Shown in pieces: positions 19,025-28,869 of a DNA stretch of 64,000 nucleotides. The notes under the pieces were generated by a model. The model was not told the DNA's origin. It saw only the letters and a list, made by a program, of their open reading frames with translations, and made no database searches. Both the position numbers and the translations under genes were made by a program. Source of the DNA: Streptococcus sp. oral taxon 061 (GTDB taxonomy: Bacteria > Bacillota > Bacilli > Lactobacillales > Streptococcaceae); NCBI RefSeq assembly GCF_013394695.1, contig NZ_CP058258.1:1384001-1448000 (forward strand), read 5' to 3'. Numbering within the stretch: the first letter of the stretch is position 1; each line of letters begins with the position of its first letter.

Positions 19025-19651
19025 ATGAAAAAAATTAGAAAATCAATCCAGTTTCTCTTATTGGGATCCATAGCATATCTTGGACTCTGTAGTTGTGTAT
19101 TTTGGTCTGGAATTTCTCTAACTCTCAAACAATCATACTTTTACTTGTTGCTATTCTTACTGGCATTAGCTACTATGTGTACTTTTATCCACTATCTTTC
19201 AGGTCATACTCCCGTGAATAGTCAACTATGCAATCGTAGCCGCTCTTTCTTTTTATTGTATAGTAGTATGGTTATCATTAACGTTGCTGGAGTCTGTTTT
19301 ATTTTATTTGAAAGTATAAGCACTGACACTCTACTACAAAAGGAAATCGTTGACTTGTTACTCATCTCTTTCTTTTTCCTTTTCGGACTTGATATTGCTA
19401 CCTTTCTGCCGTTAAACAAATGGAGAAAATTACCAACTCATAAAAAGACAGGCAGGCTAACAACCCTTATCTTTCTTAGTTTATTTTTTCTGCACAATCC
19501 TTTAACCATACTTTCTGTCGGCTTTTATATCCTCTTGGGAGCTAGCTTTCTCAATTTTTTATTTCCGAAAACCTTAAGACAAGATTTATCCTTCTATAGT
19601 CATTTAATTCGAAATATCTTACTTGTTTTATCTACACTTATGTTCTGGTAA
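19025..19651 (+). CDS. Unknown multi-pass membrane protein
   Basis: I do not recognise this protein. I start it at ATG 19025 (MKKIRKSIQF) because GGGG lies 7 nt upstream and an earlier in-frame ATG at 18998 overlaps a TATAAT box (18994-18999). It has 208 residues and about six hydrophobic segments, separated by short loops, with a pattern like LLGSIAYLGLCS, FYLLLFLLALATMC, SSMVIINVAGVCFIL, and LLISFFFLFGLDIATFL. No charged or catalytic motif stands out. It is a single-gene unit, 60 bp before the CPBP gene, and may be cotranscribed with it in part. Confidence 0.75.
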   Translation: MKKIRKSIQFLLLGSIAYLGLCSCVFWSGISLTLKQSYFYLLLFLLALATMCTFIHYLSGHTPVNSQLCNRSRSFFLLYSSMVIINVAGVCFILFESISTDTLLQKEIVDLLLISFFFLFGLDIATFLPLNKWRKLPTHKKTGRLTTLIFLSLFFLHNPLTILSVGFYILLGASFLNFLFPKTLRQDLSFYSHLIRNILLVLSTLMFW

Positions 19652-19711
19652 TTAATAGAATTCCTATCCAAAGTATGCTATAATAAGATAAATTTTTTAG
19701 GAGATATTTGG

Positions 19712-20416
19712 ATGAATTTTTTTAAAGATTATCGCAAAAGACTGCTTTGGTTAGGAATCTTTCTTGTCGCTATGTGCCTATCGCAAGTTCCTATCGTAAC
19801 TTTAATGTTACTTCAAAAAACTCAACTTGGATCTATCTGGTCATCTCTAATAGTTGGGCTTGTCTCTACCGCTATTGTTACACTCTTTTTATACAGTGCT
19901 CACAAAAGTAAGTTATTAAATCTAAAATCAAAACTCTTTACTATTAATGACGCCCCTCGAATCGCTCTTAGTTATGTAGCCGTTGTCGCAGGAAATGTGA
20001 TTGGTGCGATTTGGTTACAACTTCTGAAGCAAACAACTACTTCGAATCAAGAGGCTATCAATAGCATCATGTCAGAAAGCTCTCTAATTTCCAGCATTTT
20101 CGTGGTTGCAATAGTGGCACCTATTTGTGAGGAAGTTATCTGTCGAGGTATCATCCCTACTAAACTCTTCGAAGGATACGAGAAAATTGGATATATTTTC
20201 GGTTGGTTTCTCTTCACTATAGCCCATATACCAAATAATCTTCCTTCTTTCTTGATCTATGGCTGGATGTCTGCAGTACTAACTTGGACTGCTTATCGCA
20301 CCAAACGACTAGAAATGTCTATCTTACTCCATTTAGTAATTAATGGAGTCAGCATTCTATTGCTTATCCTCCTTACATTCCTTATCAAGGTTGTTGGTAT
20401 AGATGCTTTTCAATAA
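19712..20416 (+). CDS. CPBP family intramembrane glutamic protease
   Basis: A 234-residue membrane protein with the Abi/CAAX (CPBP) motifs: motif 1 EEVICRG (EExxxR), motif 2 FTIAHIPNN (FxxxH), and motif 3 HLVINGVS (HxxxN). Seven or so hydrophobic segments surround them. In lactic acid bacteria members take part in bacteriocin self-immunity or prenyl processing, but here no bacteriocin gene is adjacent. TATAAT at 19679-19684 and AGGAG before the ATG support its own expression. A terminator follows. Confidence 0.87.
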   Translation: MNFFKDYRKRLLWLGIFLVAMCLSQVPIVTLMLLQKTQLGSIWSSLIVGLVSTAIVTLFLYSAHKSKLLNLKSKLFTINDAPRIALSYVAVVAGNVIGAIWLQLLKQTTTSNQEAINSIMSESSLISSIFVVAIVAPICEEVICRGIIPTKLFEGYEKIGYIFGWFLFTIAHIPNNLPSFLIYGWMSAVLTWTAYRTKRLEMSILLHLVINGVSILLLILLTFLIKVVGIDAFQ

Positions 20417-20448
20417 ATGAAGGTTCCACTACTAATATAATTTAAAAT

Positions 20449-20486
20449 AAAAAGACTAGAAATCTATCTAATTTCTAGTCTTTTTT
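20449..20486 (+). terminator. Intrinsic terminator after the CPBP gene
   Basis: AAAAGACTAGAAAT and ATTTCTAGTCTTTT pair around a seven-base loop with a six-T tail. On the minus strand it can also end transcripts from the prfC side. Confidence 0.88.
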
Positions 20487-20499
20487 GTCTATTCAAGAA

Positions 20500-20797
20500 C
20501 GAAACACGAATTAAGTGTGAGAAGTGGCAACACGGAGTTAGTAAAGCAGGTAGCTAGACTGCTTCCTTTCTGTTACGACGGCAAAACCCACGAACCGATA
20601 CCATTCGTGGGTTTTACCTAGTGAAGCGTTTAGGTAAACACTCTTAGCGCTTAGTGTTTAGTGTTTATTAGATTACGACACTTAGTTTTACAAATCGATT
20701 TCATTTGTAAAACTAAGTTAGTGAGGCAGTTAGGCAAGTCTTATAGGACTTGCCGTAGTCTACTTAAATTGCTTTGCAATCAAGTAGACTTACTGAA
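20500..20797. repeat. Array of hairpins joined by a short repeated core
   Basis: This non-coding stretch downstream of prfC contains a row of hairpins: AAAACCCACGAA...TTCGTGGGTTTT (20583-20614), TAAACAC...GTGTTTA (20634-20662), ACTTAGTTTTACAAAT...ATTTGTAAAACTAAGT (20680-20718), GGCAAGTC...GACTTGCC (20733-20754), and AGTCTACTT...AAGTAGACT (20757-20790). Between them recurs a core: GTAAAGCAGGTAGCT (20541), GTGAAGCGTTTAGGT (20621), GTGAGGCAGTTAGGC (20721). Each unit ends near a TTACGAC or GTAGTC string. A related core lies between infB and rbfA. I do not know a name for it. Confidence 0.7.
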
Positions 20798-22342
20798 TCA
20801 CATCTTTTCTTCCAACTCCACATCTGGATACTTGTCGGCAAACCAGCGGAGGGCAAAGTCGTTTTCGAAAAGGAAGACTGGTTGGTCAAAGCGGTCCTTA
20901 GCCAAGATATTTCGGCTTGAAGACATACGTTCATCTAAATCTTCTGGTTTAATCCAACGAACTGTCTTTTTACCCATTGGAGTCATGACAACTTCAGCGT
21001 TATACTCGCCTTCCATACGGTGTTTAAAGACTTCGAACTGGAGTTGTCCAACAGCACCTAGCATATACTCACCTGTTTGGTAATTCTTATAAAGCTGGAT
21101 GGCTCCTTCTTGTACCAACTGTTCCATTCCCTTGTGGAAGGATTTTTGTTTCATAACGTTCTTAGGTGAAACCTTCATGAAAATCTCAGGCGTGAAGGTT
21201 GGTAGTGGTTCAAACTCAAACTTGTTTTTCCCAACAGTTAACGTATCTCCAACCTGGTAGGTACCTGTATCATAAACCCCAATAATATCTCCAGCTACGG
21301 CATTAGTTACATTTTCACGACTTTCCGCCATAAATTGGGTGACATTAGAAAGTTTAGCTCCCTTACCAGTACGAGGCAAATTGATACTCATACCACGCTC
21401 AAATTCACCCGATACAATACGAACAAATGCGATACGGTCACGGTGTCGAGGGTCCATGTTGGCTTGAATTTTAAAGACAAAACCTGAGAAATCCTTATCA
21501 TAAGGGTCGACAAGTTCACCGTCTGTTTTCTTGTGTCCATGAGGTTCTGGAGCAAACTTGAGGAAAGTTTCAAGGAAGGTCTGCACCCCAAAATTAGTCA
21601 AGGCCGAACCAAAGAAGACTGGTGTCAAATCACCTGCAAGAATGGCTTCCTCTGAGAATTCATTTCCTGCTTCATTCAAAAGCTCAATATCATCTTTCAC
21701 TTGTTCATAGAAAGGGTTGCTAGCAAAGAGTTTATCGCCATCTTCTAGGCTGGCAAAACGTTCATCCCCTTTGTAGAGTTCCAAACGTTGGTTATAGAGG
21801 TCGTAGAGCCCCTCAAAGGCTTTCCCCATCCCGATCGGCCAGTTCATTGGATAACTTGCAATACCCAAGACTTCTTCCAATTCTTGCAAGAGATCTAGTG
21901 GTTCACGACCGTCACGGTCCAGCTTGTTCATAAAGGTAAAGACTGGAATCCCGCGGTGTTTGACAACCTCAAACAATTTCTTGGTTTGGGCCTCGATACC
22001 CTTGGCAGAGTCTACTACCATGACCGCAGCATCCACCGCCATCAAGGTACGATAGGTATCTTCTGAAAAGTCCTCGTGTCCTGGAGTGTCTAGGATGTTT
22101 ACCCGTTTCCCATCGTAGTCAAACTGCATAACAGATGACGTGACTGAAATCCCACGTTGTTTCTCGATATCCATCCAGTCTGACTTAGCAAAGTTTCCTG
22201 TTTTCTTCCCTTTTACAGTACCTGCCTCACGAATCTCTCCCCCAAAATAGAGCAATTGCTCAGTAATGGTTGTTTTCCCCGCGTCCGGGTGAGAGATGAT
22301 GGCAAAGGTACGGCGTTTCTTAATTTCTTCTTGAATACTCAT
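20798..22342 (-). CDS. prfC: Peptide chain release factor 3
   Basis: GTPase that recycles RF1 and RF2 after termination. The protein has 514 residues, the usual length. The P-loop SHPDAGKTT, the switch-[10 protein letters not shown], and NKLD of the GTPase domain are present, with the RF3 C-terminal domain after. It is a single gene; a hairpin array follows its stop codon, rather than a simple terminator. Confidence 0.97.
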   Translation of the reverse strand: MSIQEEIKKRRTFAIISHPDAGKTTITEQLLYFGGEIREAGTVKGKKTGNFAKSDWMDIEKQRGISVTSSVMQFDYDGKRVNILDTPGHEDFSEDTYRTLMAVDAAVMVVDSAKGIEAQTKKLFEVVKHRGIPVFTFMNKLDRDGREPLDLLQELEEVLGIASYPMNWPIGMGKAFEGLYDLYNQRLELYKGDERFASLEDGDKLFASNPFYEQVKDDIELLNEAGNEFSEEAILAGDLTPVFFGSALTNFGVQTFLETFLKFAPEPHGHKKTDGELVDPYDKDFSGFVFKIQANMDPRHRDRIAFVRIVSGEFERGMSINLPRTGKGAKLSNVTQFMAESRENVTNAVAGDIIGVYDTGTYQVGDTLTVGKNKFEFEPLPTFTPEIFMKVSPKNVMKQKSFHKGMEQLVQEGAIQLYKNYQTGEYMLGAVGQLQFEVFKHRMEGEYNAEVVMTPMGKKTVRWIKPEDLDERMSSSRNILAKDRFDQPVFLFENDFALRWFADKYPDVELEEKM

Positions 22343-22471
22343 AAGTTCTCTTTCTTTCTACTTTTTTAATTATTTTAATTTATAATCACTCTTTATTACA
22401 TCGGACCCTAACATTCCTTTCAACACTTCATTATATCGGATTTTAGAGAGTTTTTCAATTGCTTACACAAG

Positions 22472-22500
22472 AAAAAGCAGGTCAAGATACTAGACCTGCT
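22472..22500 (-). terminator. Intrinsic terminator after the YwaF-like pair
   Basis: AGCAGGTC and GACCTGCT pair around nine bases, followed by a TTTTTC tail on the minus strand. Confidence 0.82.
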
Positions 22501-22550
22501 CTTCAGATTCTTTATTCATTATTTATTTTGTATCGCTAGTAACAATCTCT

Positions 22551-23243
22551 TCAAAATTTAATTTTTTCTAGAGCAATTTTCTTTTGCCAACGTTTTTTAA
22601 ACAAAATATCAAAGAGCACTAAGGCTGACGAAAGAATGATTGAAACCAGAAGATACTTTATCCATATAGGGGCATCTGGAATAAAAGGTGTGGTATTCAA
22701 AAGTCCATAGTTCCCACCTGTTACTTGATTGACCCCAACTAGGAAAAGGTTGAGAATAAAAGTGTAGGCAATAATTCGATACTTTTTAAGTAGGTTTTTA
22801 TCGTAGTGATTCATGAGATAAACCAGGGAATTGACCAAGAGAGCATAATGGCCAATCAGGAAAGAAAAGCTGGTAATATGCGGGAAATCATAGGGGTCAA
22901 AAACAGGGTAGCCCAAGGCAAATACTGCTCCACTGGCTCCCAAAAGGGCAAAATACTGCTTGGTTTTCCATTTATCTGGCAAGAATACTACTGCAAACAT
23001 GGCCAAACGGCAATGGTAAAGAGGCAGGCTGTTCGAAAATGGAATGCTAAAGCCTATATACCAGGTATAAAGAGCTAGCAATTGCGCTATTTGAATCCAC
23101 TTAAACAATCGAACAAATTTGGGATTTTTGTAGTAAGTAAGAGAAGCATAAATAGACAAGGCGAGAAGGCCTATCATAACTCCATACCAAAAAATCGGAA
23201 TAGGCGGTGGCGTCGTTTGGGTTCTTGTAATAAAATGATGCAT
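22551..23243 (-). CDS. YwaF/TIGR02206-like membrane protein, copy 2
   Basis: A 230-residue protein with about seven membrane helices. It resembles the TIGR02206 family (B. subtilis YwaF), where a conserved PLYHCRLAM segment lies between helices; here PLYHCRLAMFAVVFLPDKWK is followed by QYFALLGASGAVFALGYPVFDPY and TGGNYGLL. The function of the family is unknown. It is preceded by a paralogue in the same direction (34-bp gap), and its transcript ends at a terminator. Confidence 0.83.
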   Translation of the reverse strand: MHHFITRTQTTPPPIPIFWYGVMIGLLALSIYASLTYYKNPKFVRLFKWIQIAQLLALYTWYIGFSIPFSNSLPLYHCRLAMFAVVFLPDKWKTKQYFALLGASGAVFALGYPVFDPYDFPHITSFSFLIGHYALLVNSLVYLMNHYDKNLLKKYRIIAYTFILNLFLVGVNQVTGGNYGLLNTTPFIPDAPIWIKYLLVSIILSSALVLFDILFKKRWQKKIALEKIKF

Positions 23244-23277
23244 AAAGTCTCCTTAAGGTAACGAATTCAGTTGTATA

Positions 23278-23952
23278 TTAACTATTCTTATGTTTATATT
23301 TAGCGAGTTGATTGATAAGGATGAGAATACCTGTCATCAAACTGGTCACTATCAAATAGTTAAGCAAACTACCATGATCCCCAATCACAGGCGGCTTGCT
23401 CATAAAGCCATAATTTCCTCCTGTCAAGAGGTTGGCTATCAAGATAATGGCATTAACTCCAAGAGTCATCTGGCATATTTTCCAAGTATCCCCTTTTTCA
23501 ACTTTATAATATCTAACAAGATAAATCAAGCAGTTAGCCAAGAGGGCCAAGTGTCCGAAAACATTGTTCACGGACGAAACATGAGGGAAAGGAAAAGGAT
23601 AAAAGACTGGATAAACCAAGGCCATGATAGAACCAAAAACTCCAACCAGGGCAAAATATTGCTTGAAAAAGGTCTTATCCGGAGCAAATAGAATAATCCA
23701 CATAGCCATGCGACTATGGTAAAAAGGGAGAGCCTCAGATAGGGGCAGACGTGCAGCAATATACCAAGCGTTGATGATGAGCAACTGAATCAATTGTCCC
23801 CAATACCAAAATTCTCGGTAACGTTTAGAGCTTGCATAGCGCATCGATAAAACAGCTATGATTACCAAAGAAGTAGGTAATAAAAAGTAAAATGCTCCTA
23901 AATGAGGAGGGACTGTCTTTTTACTGGTAAAAAGTAACTCCCAAAGCGTCAT
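23278..23952 (-). CDS. YwaF/TIGR02206-like membrane protein, copy 1
   Basis: A 224-residue paralogue of the next gene. It carries the corresponding segments: PFYHSRMAMWIILFAPDK, QYFALVGVFGSIMALVYPVF, and LTGGNYGFMSKPP. The cysteine of copy 2 in PLYHCR is serine here. The two copies probably arose by duplication and may form a heteromeric complex. A GTTAAGGATGACAC ribosome site precedes the ATG. The function is unknown. Confidence 0.83.
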   Translation of the reverse strand: MTLWELLFTSKKTVPPHLGAFYFLLPTSLVIIAVLSMRYASSKRYREFWYWGQLIQLLIINAWYIAARLPLSEALPFYHSRMAMWIILFAPDKTFFKQYFALVGVFGSIMALVYPVFYPFPFPHVSSVNNVFGHLALLANCLIYLVRYYKVEKGDTWKICQMTLGVNAIILIANLLTGGNYGFMSKPPVIGDHGSLLNYLIVTSLMTGILILINQLAKYKHKNS

Positions 23953-24164
23953 GTGTCATCCTTAACGTCTTCTAGTTGGGTTAATGATACATCCTTTTTA
24001 CCAACTAAAAACGACTGTTATTCTTTCTTCTAATTTCAACCATTATATCGAAATAAAAAGTATTTTTCAATTTCTGTTTCTTTTTAGCTTGACTTGCCTT
24101 ATTTATAGGAAAATATGGTAAAATAGAACAGATAAAGAATCATCATTTCACGAAAGGATAAAAG

Positions 24165-24467
24165 ATGAAAATTACGCAAGAAGAGGTGACTCACGTTGCC
24201 AATCTTTCTAAATTAAAATTCACTGAAAATGAAACAGCTGAGTTTGCGACAACCTTGTCTAAAATTGTTGATATGGTTGAATTGCTCAGTGAAGTTGACA
24301 CAACTGGTGTTGAACCAACGACTACCATGGCTGATCGTAAGACCGTATTGCGACCGGATGTTGCTGAAAAAGGAACTGACCGTGACCGCTTGTTTAAAAA
24401 TGTACCTGAAAAAGAAAACTACTATATCAAGGTACCAGCTATCCTAGATGACGGAGGAGATGCCTAA
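24165..24467 (+). CDS. gatC: Asp/Glu-tRNA amidotransferase subunit C
   Basis: The small subunit (100 residues) that stabilises GatA in the amidotransferase converting Glu-tRNA(Gln) or Asp-tRNA(Asn) to the amidated form. It begins [17 protein letters not shown], with the GatC motif [17 protein letters not shown] and the DVAEKG segment. Its last base is the first base of gatA's start (TAATGA), so the genes are coupled. Confidence 0.96.
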   Translation: MKITQEEVTHVANLSKLKFTENETAEFATTLSKIVDMVELLSEVDTTGVEPTTTMADRKTVLRPDVAEKGTDRDRLFKNVPEKENYYIKVPAILDDGGDA

Positions 24468-25933
24468 TGACTTTTAACAATAAAACGATTGAAGATTTGC
24501 ACAACCTCCTTGTTTCTAAGGAAATTTCAGCAACAGAACTTACCCAAGCGACACTTGACGATATCAAGGCGCGTGAAGAGGCTATCAATGCCTTTGTCAC
24601 TATCGCTGAAGATCAAGCTCTTGCTCAAGCTAAAGCTATTGATGAAGCTGGAATCGATGCTGACAATGTTCTTTCAGGGATTCCCCTAGCTGTTAAGGAT
24701 AACATTTCTACAGATGGTCTCTTAACAACAGCAGCCTCAAAAATGCTCTATAACTACGAGCCTATCTTTGATGCCACAGCTGTTGCCAATGCAAAATCTA
24801 AGGGCATGATTATTGTCGGAAAAACCAACATGGATGAGTTTGCTATGGGTGGTTCTGGCGAAACATCATATTATGGACCAACTAAAAATGCTTGGGACCA
24901 CAGCAAGGTTCCTGGTGGATCATCAAGTGGTTCAGCTGCTGCTGTAGCTTCTGGACAAGTCCGTTTATCACTTGGTTCTGATACTGGTGGATCTATCCGC
25001 CAACCTGCTGCCTTCAACGGGATCGTTGGTCTCAAGCCAACCTATGGAACTGTTTCACGTTTTGGTCTTATTGCCTTTGGTAGTTCATTAGACCAGATTG
25101 GGCCTTTCGCTCCAACTGTGAAGGAAAACGCCCTATTGCTCAATGCGATTGCCAGTGAAGATGCCAAAGACTCTACTTCTGCTCCTGTTCGTGTAGCAGA
25201 CTTTACTTCAAAAATCGGTCAAGACATTAAGGGCATGAGAATTGCTTTGCCTAAGGAATACCTTGGTGAAGGGATTGACCCAGAGGTAAAGGAATCTATC
25301 CTCAACGCTGCTAAGCACTTTGAAAAACTTGGTGCTATCGTTGAAGAAGTTAGCCTTCCTCACTCTAAATACGGAGTTGCCGTTTACTACATTATCGCTT
25401 CATCAGAAGCATCATCAAACTTACAACGTTTTGACGGTATCCGTTACGGCTACCGCGCAGAGGATGCAACGAATCTTGATGAAATCTATGTAAACAGCCG
25501 TAGCCAAGGCTTCGGCGAAGAAGTAAAACGCCGTATCATGCTTGGTACTTTCAGTCTTTCATCAGGTTACTATGATGCCTACTACAAGAAGGCTGGACAA
25601 GTCCGTACCCTCATCATCCAAGATTTCGAAAAAGTCTTTGCTGATTATGACTTGATTTTGGGACCAACTGCTCCTAGCGTTGCCTACGACTTGGATTCAC
25701 TCAACCATGATCCAGTTGCTATGTACTTGGCTGACCTTTTGACTATCCCTGTCAACTTGGCTGGTCTGCCAGGAATTTCTATTCCTGCTGGATTTGTTCA
25801 AGGTCTACCAGTAGGACTCCAATTGATTGGTCCTAAATATTCAGAAAAGACTATTTACCAAGCTGCTGCTGCTTTTGAAGCAACAACAGATTACCACAAA
25901 CAACAACCCGTGATTTTTGGAGGTGATAACTAA
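24467..25933 (+). CDS. gatA: Asp/Glu-tRNA amidotransferase subunit A
   Basis: Amidase that releases ammonia from glutamine or asparagine. The 488 residues show the amidase signature: catalytic Lys in AVKDNIS, and [14 protein letters not shown] with the nucleophile and cis serines in the following [11 protein letters not shown]. It overlaps gatB by one base at TAATGA. Confidence 0.97.
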   Translation: MTFNNKTIEDLHNLLVSKEISATELTQATLDDIKAREEAINAFVTIAEDQALAQAKAIDEAGIDADNVLSGIPLAVKDNISTDGLLTTAASKMLYNYEPIFDATAVANAKSKGMIIVGKTNMDEFAMGGSGETSYYGPTKNAWDHSKVPGGSSSGSAAAVASGQVRLSLGSDTGGSIRQPAAFNGIVGLKPTYGTVSRFGLIAFGSSLDQIGPFAPTVKENALLLNAIASEDAKDSTSAPVRVADFTSKIGQDIKGMRIALPKEYLGEGIDPEVKESILNAAKHFEKLGAIVEEVSLPHSKYGVAVYYIIASSEASSNLQRFDGIRYGYRAEDATNLDEIYVNSRSQGFGEEVKRRIMLGTFSLSSGYYDAYYKKAGQVRTLIIQDFEKVFADYDLILGPTAPSVAYDLDSLNHDPVAMYLADLLTIPVNLAGLPGISIPAGFVQGLPVGLQLIGPKYSEKTIYQAAAAFEATTDYHKQQPVIFGGDN

Positions 25934-27378
25934 TGAACTTTGAAACAGTCATTGGACTTGAAGTCCACGTAGAGCTCAACACCAATTCAAAAATCTTCTC
26001 ACCTACTTCTGCCCACTTTGGAAATGACCAAAACGCCAATACTAACGTAATTGACTGGTCTTTCCCAGGAGTACTACCTGTTCTCAATAAAGGTGTTGTG
26101 GATGCTGGTATCAAGGCAGCTCTTGCCCTCAACATGGACATACACCAGAAGATGCACTTTGACCGCAAGAACTACTTCTATCCTGACAATCCTAAAGCCT
26201 ACCAAATTTCTCAGTTTGATGAGCCAATCGGTTACAACGGTTGGATTGAAGTAGAACTTGAAGATGGTACAACTAAGAAAATCGGTATCGAACGTGCCCA
26301 CTTGGAAGAAGATGCCGGTAAGAACACCCACGGAACAGATGGTTTCTCTTATGTCGACCTCAACCGCCAAGGGGTGCCTTTGATTGAGATTGTATCTGAA
26401 GCCGACATGCGTTCACCAGAAGAAGCTTACGCTTATCTAACAGCTCTTAAGGAAGTTATTCAGTACGCTGGTATTTCTGACGTTAAGATGGAGGAAGGGT
26501 CTATGCGTGTGGATGCCAATATCTCTCTTCGTCCTTATGGTCAAGAGAAATTCGGTACCAAGACTGAGTTGAAAAACTTGAACTCCTTCTCAAACGTGCG
26601 TAAGGGTCTTGAATACGAAGTGCAACGTCAGGCTGAAATCCTTCGCTCAGGTGGTCAAATTCGCCAAGAAACACGTCGTTACGACGAAGCTAATAAAGCA
26701 ACTATCCTCATGCGTGTTAAGGAAGGTGCTGCAGACTACCGCTACTTCCCAGAACCAGATCTACCACTCTTTGAAATCTCAGATGAGTGGATTGAGGAAA
26801 TGCGTACTGAGTTACCAGAGTTTCCAAAAGAACGCCGTGCTCGCTATGTCTCTCAACTCGGATTATCAGACTACGATGCTAGCCAGTTGACTGCCAATAA
26901 AGTCACTTCTGACTTCTTTGAGAAAGCAGTTGCCCTTGGTGGCGATGCTAAGCAAGTCTCAAACTGGCTCCAAGGTGAAGTCGCTCAGTTCTTGAATGCT
27001 GAAGGTAAGACACTAGAACAAATTGAGTTAACTCCAGAAAACTTAGTAGAAATGATCGCTATCATCGAAGACGGCACTATTTCATCTAAGATTGCCAAGA
27101 AAGTCTTTGTCCACCTTGCTAAAAATGGTGGAGGTGCTCGTGAATACGTTGAAAAAGCCGGTTTGGTTCAGATCTCAGATCCAGATATCTTGATTCCAAT
27201 CATCCATCAAGTCTTTGCTGATAACGAAGTTGCTGTTGCCGACTTCAAGTCAGGAAAACGTAACGCTGACAAGGCCTTCACAGGATTCCTCATGAAAGCA
27301 ACCAAGGGCCAAGCCAATCCACAAGTTGCTCTTAAACTACTTTCCCAAGAATTGGCTAAGTTGAAAGAGAACGAGTAA
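25933..27378 (+). CDS. gatB: Asp/Glu-tRNA amidotransferase subunit B
   Basis: Kinase/amidotransferase that activates the misacylated tRNA and transfers ammonia. The 481 residues show [18 protein letters not shown] at the start, [19 protein letters not shown] motifs in the middle ([13 protein letters not shown]), and the Yqey tail domain at the end. The complete gatCAB unit substitutes for missing GlnRS in the genus. Confidence 0.97.
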   Translation: MNFETVIGLEVHVELNTNSKIFSPTSAHFGNDQNANTNVIDWSFPGVLPVLNKGVVDAGIKAALALNMDIHQKMHFDRKNYFYPDNPKAYQISQFDEPIGYNGWIEVELEDGTTKKIGIERAHLEEDAGKNTHGTDGFSYVDLNRQGVPLIEIVSEADMRSPEEAYAYLTALKEVIQYAGISDVKMEEGSMRVDANISLRPYGQEKFGTKTELKNLNSFSNVRKGLEYEVQRQAEILRSGGQIRQETRRYDEANKATILMRVKEGAADYRYFPEPDLPLFEISDEWIEEMRTELPEFPKERRARYVSQLGLSDYDASQLTANKVTSDFFEKAVALGGDAKQVSNWLQGEVAQFLNAEGKTLEQIELTPENLVEMIAIIEDGTISSKIAKKVFVHLAKNGGGAREYVEKAGLVQISDPDILIPIIHQVFADNEVAVADFKSGKRNADKAFTGFLMKATKGQANPQVALKLLSQELAKLKENE

Positions 27379-27430
27379 ATATACTTTCGTTAATAGCCTT
27401 TTCTACTAAAAAATAGAATAAGGAGAATAA

Positions 27431-27823
27431 ATGAACAAATTTTTACGAGTACTATTTATTTTAGTTATTATCGCAATGTTGGGTGCTTCTATTCTACAAA
27501 TCTTTCTCCCATCCTATATGGGAGAGCATTCTGGTTACGGTATTTCTGTAGGATGGCAAAGAGAAATTGGAATTTGGAATCTAGCTGTCTTAATTATTAT
27601 TCTTGCTGTTAATATTAAGTACGATTGGTTTTACCTGAGAATTGCCCTTCTTGCCCTTATTATTGGTGGTATAGGAATAGGAACAAATCATTTGTTAAGT
27701 TTTATTGAATTTCATTCTCCTGTTAATGCGATTGGTGCTATCGAGAATTATTTACTCGTATTTGGTTGGATTATAGGGTGGTTTATTGAAAATAAAACAA
27801 TAAAACTCCAAAACTCTTTATAG
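27431..27823 (+). CDS. Small four-helix membrane protein
   Basis: A 130-residue protein with four likely membrane helices (LFILVIIAMLGASILQIF, IWNLAVLIIILAVNI, LRIALLALIIGGIGIGTNHLL, and YLLVFGWIIGWFIEN). No domain is recognised. AAGGAG lies 8 nt before the ATG. It sits 52 bp after gatB and just before the Ser/Arg-rich zinc-ribbon gene; there is no terminator between gatB and this region that I can see, so it may share the gat transcript. Confidence 0.78.
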   Translation: MNKFLRVLFILVIIAMLGASILQIFLPSYMGEHSGYGISVGWQREIGIWNLAVLIIILAVNIKYDWFYLRIALLALIIGGIGIGTNHLLSFIEFHSPVNAIGAIENYLLVFGWIIGWFIENKTIKLQNSL

Positions 27824-27873
27824 ACATAAAATTTAGCAAAAACTATTTTTGTACTCACATAGTTAGGAGACAT

Positions 27874-28860
27874 ATGAAAAAGTTATATACTCTTATCGCT
27901 ACTTTCTTGCTTCTTCTCTTTGTGACACCCCTGCAATCAATCGATGCAGGTGTTGGACATTCTCGAAGTGGTAGCTCTAGTCACAGTAGCTCACGAAGCA
28001 GTAGCAGTTCTCGAAGTAGTAGTTCTAGCCGAAGTCGTTCAAATGGTAGTTCTTCTTCTAGAAGCAGCTATCGTTCTGGCGGTAGCTACTCAAGTTTAGA
28101 TGGTTCTCTAGGGACAGGAATGAGCATTCTTATCATGTTTGGTGTCGGAGCTTTCTTACTCTTCATGCTCATCAAATATTTGAGTGACCAGAATTCATCA
28201 TCTGGTAAATCTTATGGCAGCTCGCCTAGCTACAATGCTGAACCAACACTTCACCGTCGAGTGATAAACAACACCTTGGCTATCGATCGTGTCCGTTCTG
28301 GGGACCCAAACTTTGATGCAGACACTTTCACTTCATGGGTTAAAGAAGTCTATATCCAATTACAGGCAGCCTGGACTAAAAAAGATTGGAATTTGGTGCG
28401 TTCTCTTGAAAGTGCCAGCCTCTACTCTCAACATAGTGCCCAACTGGAAGACTATATCCAATCTCAAACAACGAATATTTTGGAACGAGTTTATGTCGAG
28501 AATGTTCGAATCAAAGATTTCTACGAAAATCCAGATGGAAATGATACTCTAGTTGTTATCCTTTCATCTACTTTGAGAGACTATGTCATCGAAGATAAGA
28601 CTCGTAAGGTTATTGAGGGAGACCCTCAAAAAGATTTATTTACAGTTTATCAAATGAACTTCATCCGCAAACATGGCAGTCAAACCGAAAGCTCTGTCCA
28701 AGATGAAGCCGTTAGCGACCGCTGTCCAAACTGTGGCGCTCCACTGAAAATATCAGCTATCAGCAAATGTGACTATTGCGGATCTGATATCACCCGTAGT
28801 CCAAACCAATGGGTTCTTGATACCTATGAAGTTGTGGATGAAGACGAACTATATAATTAG
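27874..28860 (+). CDS. Ser/Arg-rich membrane protein with Tim44-like and zinc-ribbon domains
   Basis: A 328-residue protein. A signal or anchor (about residues 1-27) leads to a low-complexity Ser/Arg region at about 31-72, a membrane helix near 83-105 (MSILIMFGVGAFLLFMLI), a Tim44/calcium-channel-like globular domain near 130-275, and a C-terminal zinc ribbon with CPNCGAPL and CDYCGS. The next gene, 9 bp on, encodes an SPFH protein. B. subtilis ydjG/ydjI, which recruit PspA to stressed membranes, have the same pairing of zinc-ribbon and SPFH proteins, so a membrane-stress role is likely but unproven here. Confidence 0.78.
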   Translation: MKKLYTLIATFLLLLFVTPLQSIDAGVGHSRSGSSSHSSSRSSSSSRSSSSSRSRSNGSSSSRSSYRSGGSYSSLDGSLGTGMSILIMFGVGAFLLFMLIKYLSDQNSSSGKSYGSSPSYNAEPTLHRRVINNTLAIDRVRSGDPNFDADTFTSWVKEVYIQLQAAWTKKDWNLVRSLESASLYSQHSAQLEDYIQSQTTNILERVYVENVRIKDFYENPDGNDTLVVILSSTLRDYVIEDKTRKVIEGDPQKDLFTVYQMNFIRKHGSQTESSVQDEAVSDRCPNCGAPLKISAISKCDYCGSDITRSPNQWVLDTYEVVDEDELYN

Positions 28861-28869
28861 GAGGAAATT

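Noticed and set aside
20661..21083. 140-codon frame on the plus strand
   Set aside because: It runs through the hairpin array and antisense to prfC, and has no ribosome site.
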